The notes under the pieces are model-generated. The model was not told the origin of the DNA. It was given only the letters and a program-made list of their open reading frames with translations, and searched no databases. Source: Antedon mediterranea (taxonomy: Eukaryota; Echinodermata; Crinoidea; Comatulida; Antedonidae). From it: DNA of 64,000 nucleotides. The stretch covers positions 17,151,001 through 17,215,000 of the forward strand of contig NC_092680.1 in the NCBI RefSeq assembly GCF_964355755.1, read 5' to 3'. Shown here piece after piece: positions 12,942-24,960 of this stretch (the first letter of the stretch is position 1; every line of letters begins with the position of its first letter). The position numbers were made by a program, and so were the translations under genes.

Positions 12942-13080
12942 CTGATGATCAAGGGCTAGTGTTGCCCGAAATTGCACATTTTTCTGGCTGTTTTAGGTTT
13001 AGCTTTTCTTATTTTGTACCTCCATTCAGATCCAGCCAATGATGATACCCACAGCATTGTCATTTTTTTTTTGTAATTTG
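12942..13080 (+). mobile_element. Penelope-like relic with hammerhead core, plus orientation
   Basis: The core at 12942-12971 reads CTGATGA, TCAA, GGGC, a seven-base loop, GCCC, GAAA, with a perfect 4-bp stem II. Downstream TTTTCTGGCTGTTTTAGG, TTTAGCTTTT and CCCACAGCATTGTCA match, inverted, the repeat body at 10960-11070, so it is another copy of the same family. The stem-I partner words are lost. Confidence 0.6.
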
Positions 13081-14837
13081 GGTATATATATACCGTATCC
13101 ATATAATGCAATAGAACGATTTATTAGAACCATTAAATAGAATATTTACCATGCAGTACAACTAATATGAATGTCACAACAAATAAAAAAATTGTGTTTA
13201 ATCAATATAATAAACATCTACTTCTTTGCAGCAAAACATATTGACAAATAAATTTCTATGTTACGAAAACAATTCAATATAGATTGCAACTTTTGAAAAA
13301 ATTTTCAAGAAATTTGATACTGGGATTTCTTTTTTCCTTTGTAATTTTTCGATAATAAGATTTAAGATAACATCAAAATCCAAAATCACCTGGTCATTTC
13401 GAGGGTGTCCAAATTGGGCCGTCGGCCAAACTACGGATGCCACTACACCTGCAATAATATGATTTTGACCTTTAAACTTTACCTTGGGAGAGTGCAATGC
13501 TGAGTCAAATATTTGATGCAAATTGGTATTATTTTTACATTCATACTGGGTGAGGAACAAAATATTTACAGGTGTGATAACATTCAAATCAAAGTGTGTA
13601 ACTTGTCAAATTTGACATGAGACATTCCATTATGATAAAGGGGTTTCATTTAGTTCCAAAATTGAACAGGCTTCATTTTGAAATGTATTTCTTTATATTA
13701 TTTTTTAAAGATTATTTAAGATTAAGTTATAAAGCCTAGTGGACTTACTTTGTTGGTAAGCATGACATTTCGATAAACTCTACAGCTGTAAATTGATTAC
13801 CAATGCCAATTAAAAATTGTTTTTGCCCAAATTATAGGCCTATATTACTTGTGAACATCATCTATTAATTAATAATAATCACACACAAAAAAATAGAAAA
13901 AGTTTATTTTTGAAACTGTTGCTACTGCCAATTGTGATTTTAATAAAATTAAATTAAACAATTGGTTGTCTTTATTATATTTAATGAGTTAGGTTTATGT
14001 GTGTGATGGTACAGATTTCATCTTGTTGATCTTTTGTGAAGGAGAGATCGCGTCGCTGCTTTCATTCACAGGCGATGCTGCTATTAAATTTCACAGATTT
14101 GTTTTCCGTACGCGAGAAGATTTGGTTTTTATAGGCATGTAGTTTGTGCACATATGATCCTTCTCTTGTATATTGTCTAGTCTAGCTATACAGTAACAAA
14201 ACTTGTTTCACTGTACATATGTATCGCATACAGTATTTTGATATCAAATTTAAATGTGGTGGCATTTATACTCCTTACACTTTTTGCCAATGAATAATAG
14301 ACACCATAGCCATTTAACAATATCCTGTGTGTCACATTGTTTGATGTTCTGTATGAGTAATGTATCTGTTGTATATTATGAAGCAATTTGTTTAGGTTGC
14401 ATAAAAGCGGTGCCCTTTTAATACTCTGCCTACTTTTTTGCTAATGATTGAATATAAATACCCAAGCTAGTTACTGTATCCTGTCTGCGGTATATTACTA
14501 AGATGCTCGAGTAGAGCGTGAATGGTTCCATTGGGCCTTTATCATGGTCATTCATTTGCACCTTCCTTGATTTAATTTTAACACATTTGGGGATCTTATA
14601 CAAAAGTTGGAAAGTTGTTGAAAACAGTTGACATTTTATCAAACTCAAGGGTTTTTTCCACCAACAGGGATGATAATTTAAATCAACAATATAAATAATG
14701 AACAAAAAAATAATATAGTAAAAAAATCTGAGAAAAAAGGGTTTATAAATACAAATTAGCAATACAGATATCTATATTTATAGAAGTGGCGGGATTAACT
14801 GATTGGCAATTTAAATTATTTGAATATCAACTATCTA
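13081..14837. other. Gene-free stretch
   Basis: No exon was recognised. Short ORFs on the minus strand at 13261-13587, 14186-14386 and 14430-14762 encode AT-biased, hydrophobic products without a family motif. Confidence 0.5.
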
Positions 14838-14986
14838 AAGCTCTGTCTGTACTATCAAATTTTATGTGACAACAAAATATATGGACATGATGATGTCATA
14901 TCACTACCCTACTTGGGCATATCATCACCATATTTGGGCAAATTACACTTTTTTGTCAAACTAGTTTGATAGTATAGACAGAGCTT
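14838..14986. mobile_element. MITE family A copy 2
   Basis: Both ends are present: AAGCTCTGTCTGTACTATC and its counterpart GATAGTATAGACAGAGCTT. The interior carries ATGGACATGATGATGTCATA and the doubled CATATCA.CACCATATTTGGG block. Confidence 0.9.
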
Positions 14987-17260
14987 AACGCTAATATATG
15001 GTAGAGTAAGTTTAAAATTATAAATTTTAGGCGATCTTATCAAATGTCAAGTGCCTATAGCCTGCCATGTTTCAATATTCAATATTAAACTTATTCAATA
15101 GGCAATATCCCCAGCTCTCACTCTCCCTCACAAAAACAAACAAACATTCTTCTGGCTCCACTTTCTTGTTACTTTTTAAAGTATTTAAAAATATTAATAC
15201 CACCACAAAAAAAAAAACACATCAATACAATAAATCCATGCGTTTATTATTTATTAAAATGAATGCATTTCTTTAAATATTAAATGAAATTAACGTTTAA
15301 ATTATGTCAAATAGAATACATTAAATATTTATATTTCTATTGGTTTTTGTTTCTTTTAAGTTTCATAAATTAGAAAATGTTAAAGTAATAAATTATTCAA
15401 TCTTACTTTAAATATTTATTCATCAAGTTTCTAAATTATTTATATTTAATCAATAAACCTATAATTATTTTGAAAAGTACAATAACATCTTCCAATTACA
15501 AATGTTCCAATTTATGATAATAAATATTTGTCAAATCACGATTAATATTTCGTCTCAACACTTTGGGAGACTTCGTCAGAATGACCATCCCATCTTCTTT
15601 TCCGAGGTATCAATCCTCTATGACGTACGTCCATGACTCTTTCCCAGTCGTAGATTTCTTGAGTACACAACTTGGTTTTGACAAATTAATATTTATTATC
15701 TGGATTTAAAACAAACCTGATGAATCTAATCTCCGATGTTCCAATTTATGTTTATTGATATTTAATATTGTCTTATAATTCGTAAATAATTCTAGTGTTT
15801 GACCTACTAAATTAAAAAGCACTAATACCCATATTTTTGTTTAAAAAATATTGTGGTGTCTAAGCCTCACCTACACGAATTTATATTCATACTACCGCAG
15901 GATCTTGTATTATAGGCAAAAAGTTCAGTTGGTGGTGAATCTTACAGCTGGGTAGGCAGGCCAGGGTTTTTTTTTCCTCAAAATTCAAAGTTGACACTAA
16001 TGTAGGCCTACTGTTGTACAGTATATATTTTTGCAAAAAAATATGATTGTCCAAGAACACATTTGATGTGCAAGTAAATCTATCAGTGGCCATAACAATT
16101 ATAAATACAACATACTAAACATTTGTAGGTTTTGGAAAGTTCCATATAATTAATATGTAAACGTTGTTATGCAATATGCCATTTCCAAAACCCTGCGTTA
16201 TGAAGCTTGGCACATTACGCATTACAGTATCAGTAGTATATAAATGTAAAGCTCACAAGCTATACAAACAGGTGGGGAAATTTGCTATAGGGTTTATGAG
16301 ATTTGGTAAGAGAAATCAATGATATTAGATATTATTTGAATATGCATCATCATAAATTAAAATTTATTTACCTGTTTTCTTTTATGAGTGGATTCACTGG
16401 AAATGCAAGTTTCTCTATTTTTTCAGAAAACATTTTAAGAAATAACCAACACTAATAACAGATTTTGTACCACTCAACAAATTAATTTGTTAACAGTTTA
16501 TCAAGATTTATTTTTTTTAACCTATTTTTGGAAATAACAAAGAAAATCAGAATTACTAAAAATTGTGTTACTGTATTTGAATGCACCAAATAAAATATTG
16601 TTTTATTACCTTGTAGTGTTATATTTATGTCCAGTGTAATGACAAAATCTTGCTTTAGCTCGTATTTTTATGTTTTTGTAACAAATGTGCACATTAATAA
16701 GAAGCACTTTGTAGATTTTATTGGAATAGCGATGCAAAAACACATTTAAGTGTTCATAGCTGATTTGTATGCAAGCTATCACTCATCGTAATGTGTTTAT
16801 ACACTTTTATTCATTCCATAAACTTAAATAATGTTTAGCTTATATTTGCTAAAAAATGATGTAAAACATCCCTATACAGTCAACGCTCTCAATACCGGAT
16901 ACCCTTTGGGCTTGGCTACTATGTTTTCAGAAATTCTATTATTATTTTTAATGAAAATAAAGAATTTGGGAATTTTGGATCTTAAAAAAGTGTGGGTGTG
17001 GGAAAGTTTCCCCAGTTTATAGAAAGTTTGGTAGGTATAAGCCGGCTGTATTAAGCTAGTGACAAACCTTTATTATTCTATCAATTAATAACCAATGCCA
17101 TTTGTGGTGGTGGGAAACCTTCTAATTGCGCAAATGTGCTTTGACACAATATTGTTAACAACGCTATATAAATTTAACAACATTATAACACTATATGTAT
17201 TTACACTGTGTTATAATGCAACTTTTTAATGAACATGAATTTTTAGACTAATTTCTTTGA
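14987..17260. other. Gene-free stretch with a Penelope-type core
   Basis: Contains the hammerhead-like motif at 15548-15579 and, around 16860-17050, a pogo-type terminus-like stretch (CAGTCAACGCTCTCAATACC, GGAAAGTTTCCCC). No exon was recognised. Confidence 0.5.
15548..15579 (-). ncRNA. Hammerhead-core-like motif, second family
   Basis: On the minus strand: CUGACGA, A, GUCUC, a 10-nt loop, GAGAC, GAAA. It matches the CUGANGA / stem II / GAAA hammerhead core with a perfect 5-bp stem II. I could not find convincing stem I and stem III partners in the flanks, so the ribozyme is either decayed or needs another unit. Confidence 0.4.
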
Positions 17261-17671
17261 ATGTCAAAGATATGTTCTGCAATTTGCAGTCATCTTTACA
17301 TGTTACAAAATGAGGTTGCAAAGAGGTTAATAAAGATACCCATGCTTATTCAAATTCCTATAGGCCCTATAAGGTCTGTTATTCGAACAATTGGTATTTA
17401 TTTGGACATGGTGCAGAAAAGGATGGGTTCAGCTTCGCCCTGCAGTTGGCCGGCAATGGCTGAAATGATGAAAGATGAAAGTATTTTTAATCGATGTTCA
17501 TCAACAACAAAAGTCAACCAGCTCCAACAAAATTTCCTTAAACCTGCATCCTGCATCCACAAGGCTTTAAGATCAGAAGCCACATACCAAAGTATTGAAC
17601 AAAAACACAGGCGTACCATACCACAATTAACATCGCAACTAATCTACATCGTGACGAACGTAATCTTATAA
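17261..17671 (+). other. Unassigned ORF of 136 codons, open on both strands
   Basis: The plus-strand product is mixed polar with no motif I recognise. The minus strand is also open for 73 codons (17398-17619) with a hydrophobic product. The segment is richer in G+C than its flanks, which could mean an old coding fragment, but neither frame shows splice sites that would link it to other exons. Low confidence as a gene. Confidence 0.2.
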
Positions 17672-20217
17672 ATCACTACAAAAACCCAGTTTCCTGCATA
17701 TAATCCATTTATTAGCATATATTTTTGTTTTTCATGTTACGCCAGATGTTCAGTTATATACAGTTGTAAATCAAAATAAACAGAGAACATTCCATTTATA
17801 TTATGAGGACCTATTAATTCACTTGTTAACATTGCTGTGCATGTTTTGAAAAACCCGCATTAATGTCAGTAGTTATAATGTTACTTTGTGTGTTAATTTT
17901 AAACGATTTTCAAAATAAATTCAAATCAAAATCAAGTACTGAAGTATAGACCTCATGATAAACAAATTGTTCAAAGACGTTTTGTTACGAAATGTTTGTA
18001 AATCAACAAAAGAAGCAAGGAAATTTACTCGGAATATTTAGCAGGATAAAGTACAGTATGTGGTGCATAAAAAAATCCCATTTCAAACAACAGTAGAACA
18101 TACAGTTGACAATAGGGAGGTTTCGCAACCTTACGAATACGATAACGAAAACGGCGGATACGTCACACATTTGTGAAACTTTTGAGCTGATCCCTATTTC
18201 ATATTCGTAAAGCGTATTCGTGTTGACGAATATCACTAGTCATATTCGTAACTACAAAACAAGTATAGTTTTTGATCTATTTTGCACATTTGCATTTTAA
18301 ATCAGGAATGATTCATGATTATAATATATTATATATTTATTGAAAGTAATTCACTAAAGTAATGTACTAAAATGCCAGGTCAATGCTAGGCCTAGGCAGC
18401 CAAGCACCAAGCAACATGTACCTGCGCTTCGCTCAAATTTACCGCAGTCATATTTTAAACTGTTCCAGAAAAAATGTTATTGAGTAATATAGATTTGATC
18501 AGGGTAGATTTTGTAGGCTCTCTGGTTTCAAGGACACTCCCCTTTATTACAGCAGTGAGGATTTGACCATTTTAAAATCTGCATTTCTATTTTTACCTAC
18601 TCATTATGTTCAAGCTCAATAATATATTAAAAATAAATGTGCCCATTTTCTGTTTGTCGTAGCTATATTCTCTATGAAGGTAGATCAAAAGGTTTTTACT
18701 TATTAAACTGTTTATATACTGTATAGGACTATATTAATCTTAAAAGTTAATATCAATTAAAAGTTAACCTTGACAGCTTTATTATGAATCAAATTAATTA
18801 AAATAAACTGCAGTGTAAACATTATTTGCTTTCCAAATTTAGTAACGTAATGATTTTTCAAATTCTCCTACTTGGATCTTGGCACGACATCTTGGTAATT
18901 GATACGTAGATGATACAAGCGAACAATACATCTTAAAAGGTTTGCACTCGGTTCTTCTAGAACTCACGCACCATGATTGCTTCTTTATTAACACCCCCTT
19001 GATACTGCGTACGCCGCTACGACTTCCGACAATGCAACCATATCGATCGGAAACAGGTATTTAGTGAAGTGCGAAAATATACACCTTCACTTTCTATGGA
19101 TAATTTTATGTAATGATTTTTATTGATTTTGATGAATTACCAACTGACTTTTGCGTGAACTTTAAGACAGACCTTGACACTAAAGCGACTGATTAACGCA
19201 TTTAATGTTTTTGGTCTTGAGAAGAGGATGAAATTGGTTTGTAATTTACTAAAGTCAATTATTGAATGTCAATCATGATTATATCCATTGAAGAATAGAT
19301 TATATTTAAGAAAATGTGTTTATCTTGGACAATTTTAGATTTTAAAATAATATTTTGACATTTCAGAACAACAAAATAACTTGAAATAACCAAAACAAAA
19401 ATTATTCATGAATTAAAAATATATACTGTATGTGTCAGTTATTCTTCAAAATGTTCCATTATTTAAAATGTGTTTACTTCAACCTATAAAGAAATGAGAA
19501 GGCACTTGGAAAAATGGAATGAAAGAGTGTAGGCTACAAAAGTTGCCAAACTTATTTTTGCCATTAGTCAATGGCTTTATAAGGTCATGATAGCAGGATG
19601 AATTTGATTTTTTAGTATGGTGTTCTTTTAACATCCACTATACTAGAAACATTTCCAAAAGTATCCACCACATCAATAACAGTCACAAGAGAAACAGTAC
19701 AAAATTGAAACGTCCTACACATTTAAACATAACTCACTTTGATTTCCCATTAGGTTAAAATGTCATCTAATAAATCTATTAAAAACGATGTATCGAAGGC
19801 CAGCTAACCAAACTACAAGTTACACAACATTACTTCTATGTTCCATTTCAATTGCCAATTATTGTCTTTATTTGGTAATTACTAAACTTCCTTTCCACGT
19901 GTATACGGTCGAGTTGAGTATGCTAGTTTCGGTTTGTCTCAATTTTATTAATAATCATCGAATCAATCAAGTAATCCGACCTTACATAAAAGGCGAAATG
20001 TAGCATATTGGGTTCGCGTTTGTAAACTTTCATAATATGCATGGGCCTACTGGTTGGCAAGCGTCTAAAGGAAGAGTTCTAGAGTAGTTTATTTATTTAT
20101 TTTTATTTCTTTATTCTGACATAAAATCATAGGATAAAAACACAACAAAGTACCGAGACAGCAAACTTATTTCCATTGTGATCCTTTTCAATTTATTTTT
20201 TCATACTACCAAAAAAC
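17672..20217. other. Gene-free stretch; MITE-like terminus near 18.12 kb
   Basis: Around 18112-18255 there is an AGGGAGGTTTCGCAACCTTA end followed by short TATTCGTAA words in both orientations, suggesting a decayed DNA element. The 18.9-19.06 kb part is richer in CG words but shows no exon. Confidence 0.4.
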
Positions 20218-20286
20218 AGTGGCATAATGCATGTGACAAAGGCCCCTGGGTTTAACCAGTCAGCGCTCAAGTCATTACGCCACTGC
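20218..20286. mobile_element. Tiny hAT-like relic
   Basis: CAGTGGCATAATGCATG at the left and CATTACGCCACTG at the right are inverted, 69 bp apart end to end. The CAGTGGC ends match the hAT-type element at 2250. No clear target duplication. Confidence 0.5.
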
Positions 20287-21237
20287 TAAAATTGTTCTGT
20301 TTCTGCTGACAAAAATATACTGTAAATTACTCCCAATCATGGATTTAACATTGACAATAGATACTCTATTTTGCAGTTGCCCTTTGTGCCAGCTTGAAAA
20401 GATGCCATAAATTGTCTGTTGCTGATAGCAAGGGGAGGAGGTGGTAAAGATTCGTTTCTTTTGTGACGACTTTTATTAATTCAGATCCAAAATAGGTGAC
20501 ACTAAAAATGATGGTAGGCCTATACTTAAAGAAGTTTTTATTGCGAGGAGTGAGAAATAAAACATGGTTAAATTATATAAGTACACACGTTCATTTAAAT
20601 AGATCTGTACTACAGTAAGTTTTAAACAAACTTACAATTCATAGAATTTATTATTCTATACCAATGAAAATTTATAAAATTTGTTTGCTTGTAATTTATT
20701 GAATGCTTTTCATAAATTGTGAATGAATCTATTGGTCCATTAGTTTGTGAATCAATCGTAACTTTAAATAGAAATGTTGTGAATTTTGTATCTATTAAGT
20801 GATTTATTATTCTTATTGCAGCAAGATAATGAGTATTCTCTGACAGTGATTGATGGAATTCAAAGTAGGAATCCATAATACTTTGATTTAACTGAGGACA
20901 TTTGTAATTAGAAACATGACAGAAGACCACTAACATTTTTATTACAACAAATTAAACTTTTATTCTTAGTGTTCTTTAATTAGTTTAATTTGAAGGTAAA
21001 TGAGAATGATGCTATGGGTACTTAACCGGGTAGCTAACTCCAGCTGCTTAGGAAAACAAATGGTCAGGGTAAATTTCACATAGGCACTACTATTCTGTAG
21101 AAAGATACTATAAATAATAATAACGGATAGAAAACATAATAAAATTTGTTTAGAATAAAGTAATATCATGTAGCATCATATCTAAATACATATAACCCCT
21201 ATTACCCAATAAAAAGTCTCCTAAGTTTGCTGTAGTG

Positions 21238-21307
21238 TAGTTTGTACATTTTCTCTTGTTAGTTTCACAGCCACCTGTGAAACTAACAAGAGGCAATGTA
21301 CAAACTA
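21238..21307. repeat. Near-perfect 33-bp inverted repeat with 4-nt loop
   Basis: The left arm 21238-21270 and right arm 21275-21307 pair with two mismatches; the loop is CCAC. As RNA it would form a long hairpin. Flanks are not paired and it does not belong to any repeat family seen elsewhere in the window. Confidence 0.85.
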
Positions 21308-21613
21308 AACCACTGTCTATTTTAAACAGACAATACAGTATAAACATTTGTGTATAATATTAAATGATATGTTCCAAATAATTCTATGTTTGATTTTACA
21401 CATTGTTTATTTAGCATTGAACCATAAATGACAAGATCTTGTGGAAACTCACTTGGCATGGTATCTAAAGTGGTTAATGTTACAGTTGTACTGTATGTAC
21501 TTTATTTTGACAAAATTGAGATGACATACATTATAGATGGCAGCAGACAACGAATTAAACCATAGCACTAGTAAAAAAGTGAATGAACACCATAAGTATT
21601 AGTTTTTTTTTTA

Positions 21614-21817
21614 CTATAATTAATGAAGCTGATCCATCCAGCAATTGCTGGTCATTAGGGACCCTCAGAGGTTCACAAGACAAACATATACACAAGATGC
21701 TCTACATAAAAAAAGTCTTATTGTCCTTAGAAAAAATCCTGACATGTGACGGGACTTCAACCCAGGACCCTTCGAGTGGCCAACCATCATAACCACCAAG
21801 CCACAACTCCACTAGTT
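21614..21817 (-). mobile_element. tRNA-derived SINE copy 1
   Basis: On the minus strand the head reads GTGGAGTTGTGGCTTGGTGG (A-box-like) and CCTGGGTTGAAGTCCC (B-box-like), then a body including CTCTGAGGGTCCCTAATGA and an A-rich end. It shares its body with 22870-23127. Confidence 0.8.
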
Positions 21818-21894
21818 GGCTTGGTCTGTGATATAGTATCACAGACCATGGGTATAAACCCATTGGCATTCTTGATCGAACGCTCTCAACCCGG

Positions 21895-21958
21895 TAAAAT
21901 CCGCCAGGGGGGTATTCTGCCCCCCTTCCCCCCACCTGTTACGCCACTGCGTACATTA
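21895..21958. mobile_element. hAT-like terminal fragment
   Basis: GGGGGGTATTCTGCCCCCCT followed by TTACGCCACTGCG resembles the C-rich right end of the hAT-type element at 2250-3492. Only one end is present. Confidence 0.45.
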
Positions 21959-22005
21959 CAGCATAGGTATACTCTAGAAATAATCTACTATAATAATTAT
22001 AAAAG

Positions 22006-22048
22006 CGTCATCATGTCCATATATGGTCACATAAAGTTTGATAGTGTC
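22006..22048. mobile_element. MITE family A copy 3, fragment
   Basis: Retains GTCATCATGTCCATATATGG and CACATAAAGTTTGATAGTGT only. Confidence 0.75.
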
Positions 22049-22510
22049 GGAAATTAAGGTTTACAGAAAACAACAGGATATTTTAAGTGGCAAGAATATC
22101 AATCCTGTAATTTTTCTTATAAAATAGATGTTATTAGAATCAGATGTGTTCGATAATACATAAATTAATCAAATCACAACTTGACCAAGGGCATTTGCTT
22201 GTGGTCACTCTATCTTATAACATTACCACTTTCCTCCGTTGAACACTGAACAAAAGGCTTAGTGACCATATAATCCAATTGGTCAACCAAGAGTGGACAT
22301 GCCATTGGCGACGCACCAAATGCTCCGTGATATTCTGCATTTCAAAACAGGAAATGTACTGTCCTTGAGGAAAACCACGTAAATCGGTATTATTATGTAG
22401 TTAACGTGGTTGACCGAGGAAATAAAACTTGGCTCAATTCCAATTTTGTTGTTGACAATCAAAAAATCCAATTTGTCAATGAATACTAAAACAAAAGATA
22501 AATTAAACAT

Positions 22511-22598
22511 CCTCAGGTATAATCCCATCCTCAGGTATAATCCCATCCTTACTGTAGGTATAAGCCCATCCTCGGGTATAAGCCCATCCTCGAAAATA
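22511..22598. repeat. Short tandem repeat, about 18-bp unit
   Basis: Four to five units of CCTCAGGTATAATCCCAT / CCTCGGGTATAAGCCCAT, one lengthened by a few bases. Non-coding. Confidence 0.8.
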
Positions 22599-22869
22599 AG
22601 CAATTTTATACAACTGACCAGTTACAATATATATAGTATAAGTAAACAATATATACAACTATGTACTGTTATTTGTTTAAAAGCACTCTGGTATTTTTGT
22701 TGTTTATTCCAATAAAAAATAGGTTAAGTTCACACTTGGGATTTTAAAATTAGCGTAGATGGCTAAAAAACAAACGGTGTACTAACACCATTTACACTGA
22801 CAATGAGCATTTGCTTTTATCGTGTAACTTATAAAATGTTATGTTCGAATGTAATAATATTACAACAAT

Positions 22870-23127
22870 TATACATTATTATTTTTTTATATTTTTTTTA
22901 ACCATATTTAATGAGGGTGATCCATCTAGCTATTGCTGATCATTAGGGACCCTCAGAGGTTCACAAGACAAACATATACACAAGATGCTCTACATAAACA
23001 AAGTCTTATTACAAGTCTTTGGGAGTGGAGTTGTAATTTGGTCCTTAGAAAAAATCCGACGGGACTTAACCCAGGACCCTTGGAGTGGTAGCCAAGCATC
23101 ATAACCACCAAGCCACAACTCCACTCC
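22870..23127 (-). mobile_element. tRNA-derived SINE copy 2, near complete
   Basis: Minus-strand order is a tRNA-like head (GTGGAGTTGTGGCTTGGTGG, then CCTGGGTTAAGTCCCG), body, and an A-rich tail at about 22870-22900. Order and RNA polymerase III box-like words fit a tRNA-derived SINE. Confidence 0.82.
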
Positions 23128-23823
23128 ATTATTGTCATATAAATGTAAACAAAAACTTTGGAAGTGGAGTAACATTTATTCAACCAAAAAAAATGATGAA
23201 TCCAGTGAATATCAAAGTCCTATAATATAAAATCTACATTCAGTAAAGCTTAATTCCCACTTGGATAAAACGCAACGACGTAGGTGCAACGCAAGTGAGT
23301 AAACGAAGCGCAAGCAGCAGTTGTAATAAACAAGACAGAATTTACAAAACAATATAATACATCATATTATTCATTCACAAACTTTAAAAATGTCAATTTT
23401 TTCCCACATTTTTCACATTAATTAAAGCTCAGGTACAGGCATGAATTTTAAATATAATATTTGGTTAATTGTACATAAATCAAATATTTGTAACAGAAAT
23501 CGAGACGAAAAAACATGAATTTCCCTTGATAATTGATAAATTTATTGAACGAACGCTTTTGTATCAGCGGCACACGTTTATAAGACGGTGCGTTCATTTA
23601 CAAGGCAATGTAAAAACAAAAAGAAAAGTATCAAAAAATAACATTTAAGTCTTAACTAAGAAGCGAATTATACAAGTAAAATGAAATTAGTAAAAACAAG
23701 GTAATCTTACATATCGAACAATACTTAACCTATATGCTGGAGTTAATGTTATTATCTATTTATTATCAGTATTATTAATATTTTCAAGTTTTAAGCGAAT
23801 ATATTATCATTATTATTACTAAA

Positions 23824-23856
23824 AAAATATATATATATATATATATATATATAATT
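23824..23856. repeat. (AT)n microsatellite
   Basis: About 15 AT dinucleotides in the 3' part of the LINE-like fragment. Confidence 0.9.
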
Positions 23857-24057
23857 GCTAATTGATTTATTATACTGTTATTATTAAAATAAATGCAACT
23901 TTTATATGATTATTTGTTCTTATTATATTTAATATTAATAGTTATTTGTAATTTAATTAAATGTGATACAATTTTTATTATACTATTTAGTCTTATTTTT
24001 AGTACTGTATTATTTATTTATTTTATTTAGATTTAGGTTACATTATATAATTTTAAA

Positions 24058-24058
24058 G

Positions 24059-24101
<43 letters not shown>

Positions 24102-24108
24102 TATATAT
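24058..24108. repeat. Poly(A) tract followed by (AT)n
   Basis: A run of about 40 A residues then ATATATATATA. Its orientation (A on the plus strand) is opposite to what a minus-strand retrotransposon tail would give, so it may be a separate insertion or slippage tract. Confidence 0.9.
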
Positions 24109-24960
24109 AAAAATATAATATATTATTGAATTAGATAAATGGTAAAATAATGTTAGTAGATAATATGGTGGGCGGTAAATATTTATATATTATATATTAA
24201 GTGTAGTCTTTCTATGTCTCCATGCAGCAGTTAAGTATTGTTTACAGTGATAGTCTACAATTTCACCGATTCTCTCAAATGGAAATTCTAAATAAAGGTC
24301 ATCAAGTAAAATATGATGTTGGTATTCGATTGTACCACTTCTAAAATTCTCCCAGAATGTATCATAACCACAATACAATAAATCCATTTTTAGTAAGTTA
24401 AAATGTGTTTCTCTTACATTTTTAAGGTTTGAACATTCAAGTAGAAAATGGTCTGTAGTTTCAATTAATATGGTCAAATACAAAATTTGGCAAAATTCTT
24501 CCATAAAAACCAGGAAGACTTTTTTTCAGTAGTTAGGTAGTTAACCTAATGTAATAACATGTCGGGTGACTCCCTAGATTGTGAAAAAAGATGGTGGATA
24601 TACGGTGGATAATTTTTGCTATAGCATAAAAATAAAAATTTGAAGTTGAATAAAAATATCAGAAATGTAATATTCAAGTTATATTACCTATATTTAGTCA
24701 TCTGATAAAATTTTTTACCACACCATTTATTTTTCATAGCTTTTTAAAATGCCTCGCTATTTACAAAATTTGTGTACAAAAGAATAGAGATTTTACTGTG
24801 TAATTTGAACTATCCCCCCACTGATAAGAAAGTGCTTATTTCCAACAAGCTCGTGTAACACAAATAAAATCCCAAAAATTATGAAACATAGGGGAAACTA
24901 TAGATCGATAATTATTGGAATGTATGATCAATAGAAATTTTTTGCCCGCACTTGGCCTTT

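Larger units (their letters stand above)
23420..24960 (-). mobile_element. LINE-like retrotransposon fragment
   Basis: The minus-strand ORF at 24190-24504 ends in a product with the pattern ETTDHFLLECSNLKNVRETHF-like, typical of the Cys-rich region after the reverse transcriptase of non-LTR retrotransposons (ET-EHxxxxC). The rest of the enzyme is absent. Downstream on the minus strand is 0.6 kb of AT-rich 3' DNA with poly(A) and (AT)n. The outer parts match 3960-4490 inverted. Confidence 0.5.

Noticed and set aside
17398-17619. Hydrophobic minus-strand ORF considered as a receptor transmembrane fragment
   Set aside because: No receptor motif (such as DRY or NPxxY) and the opposite strand is equally open.
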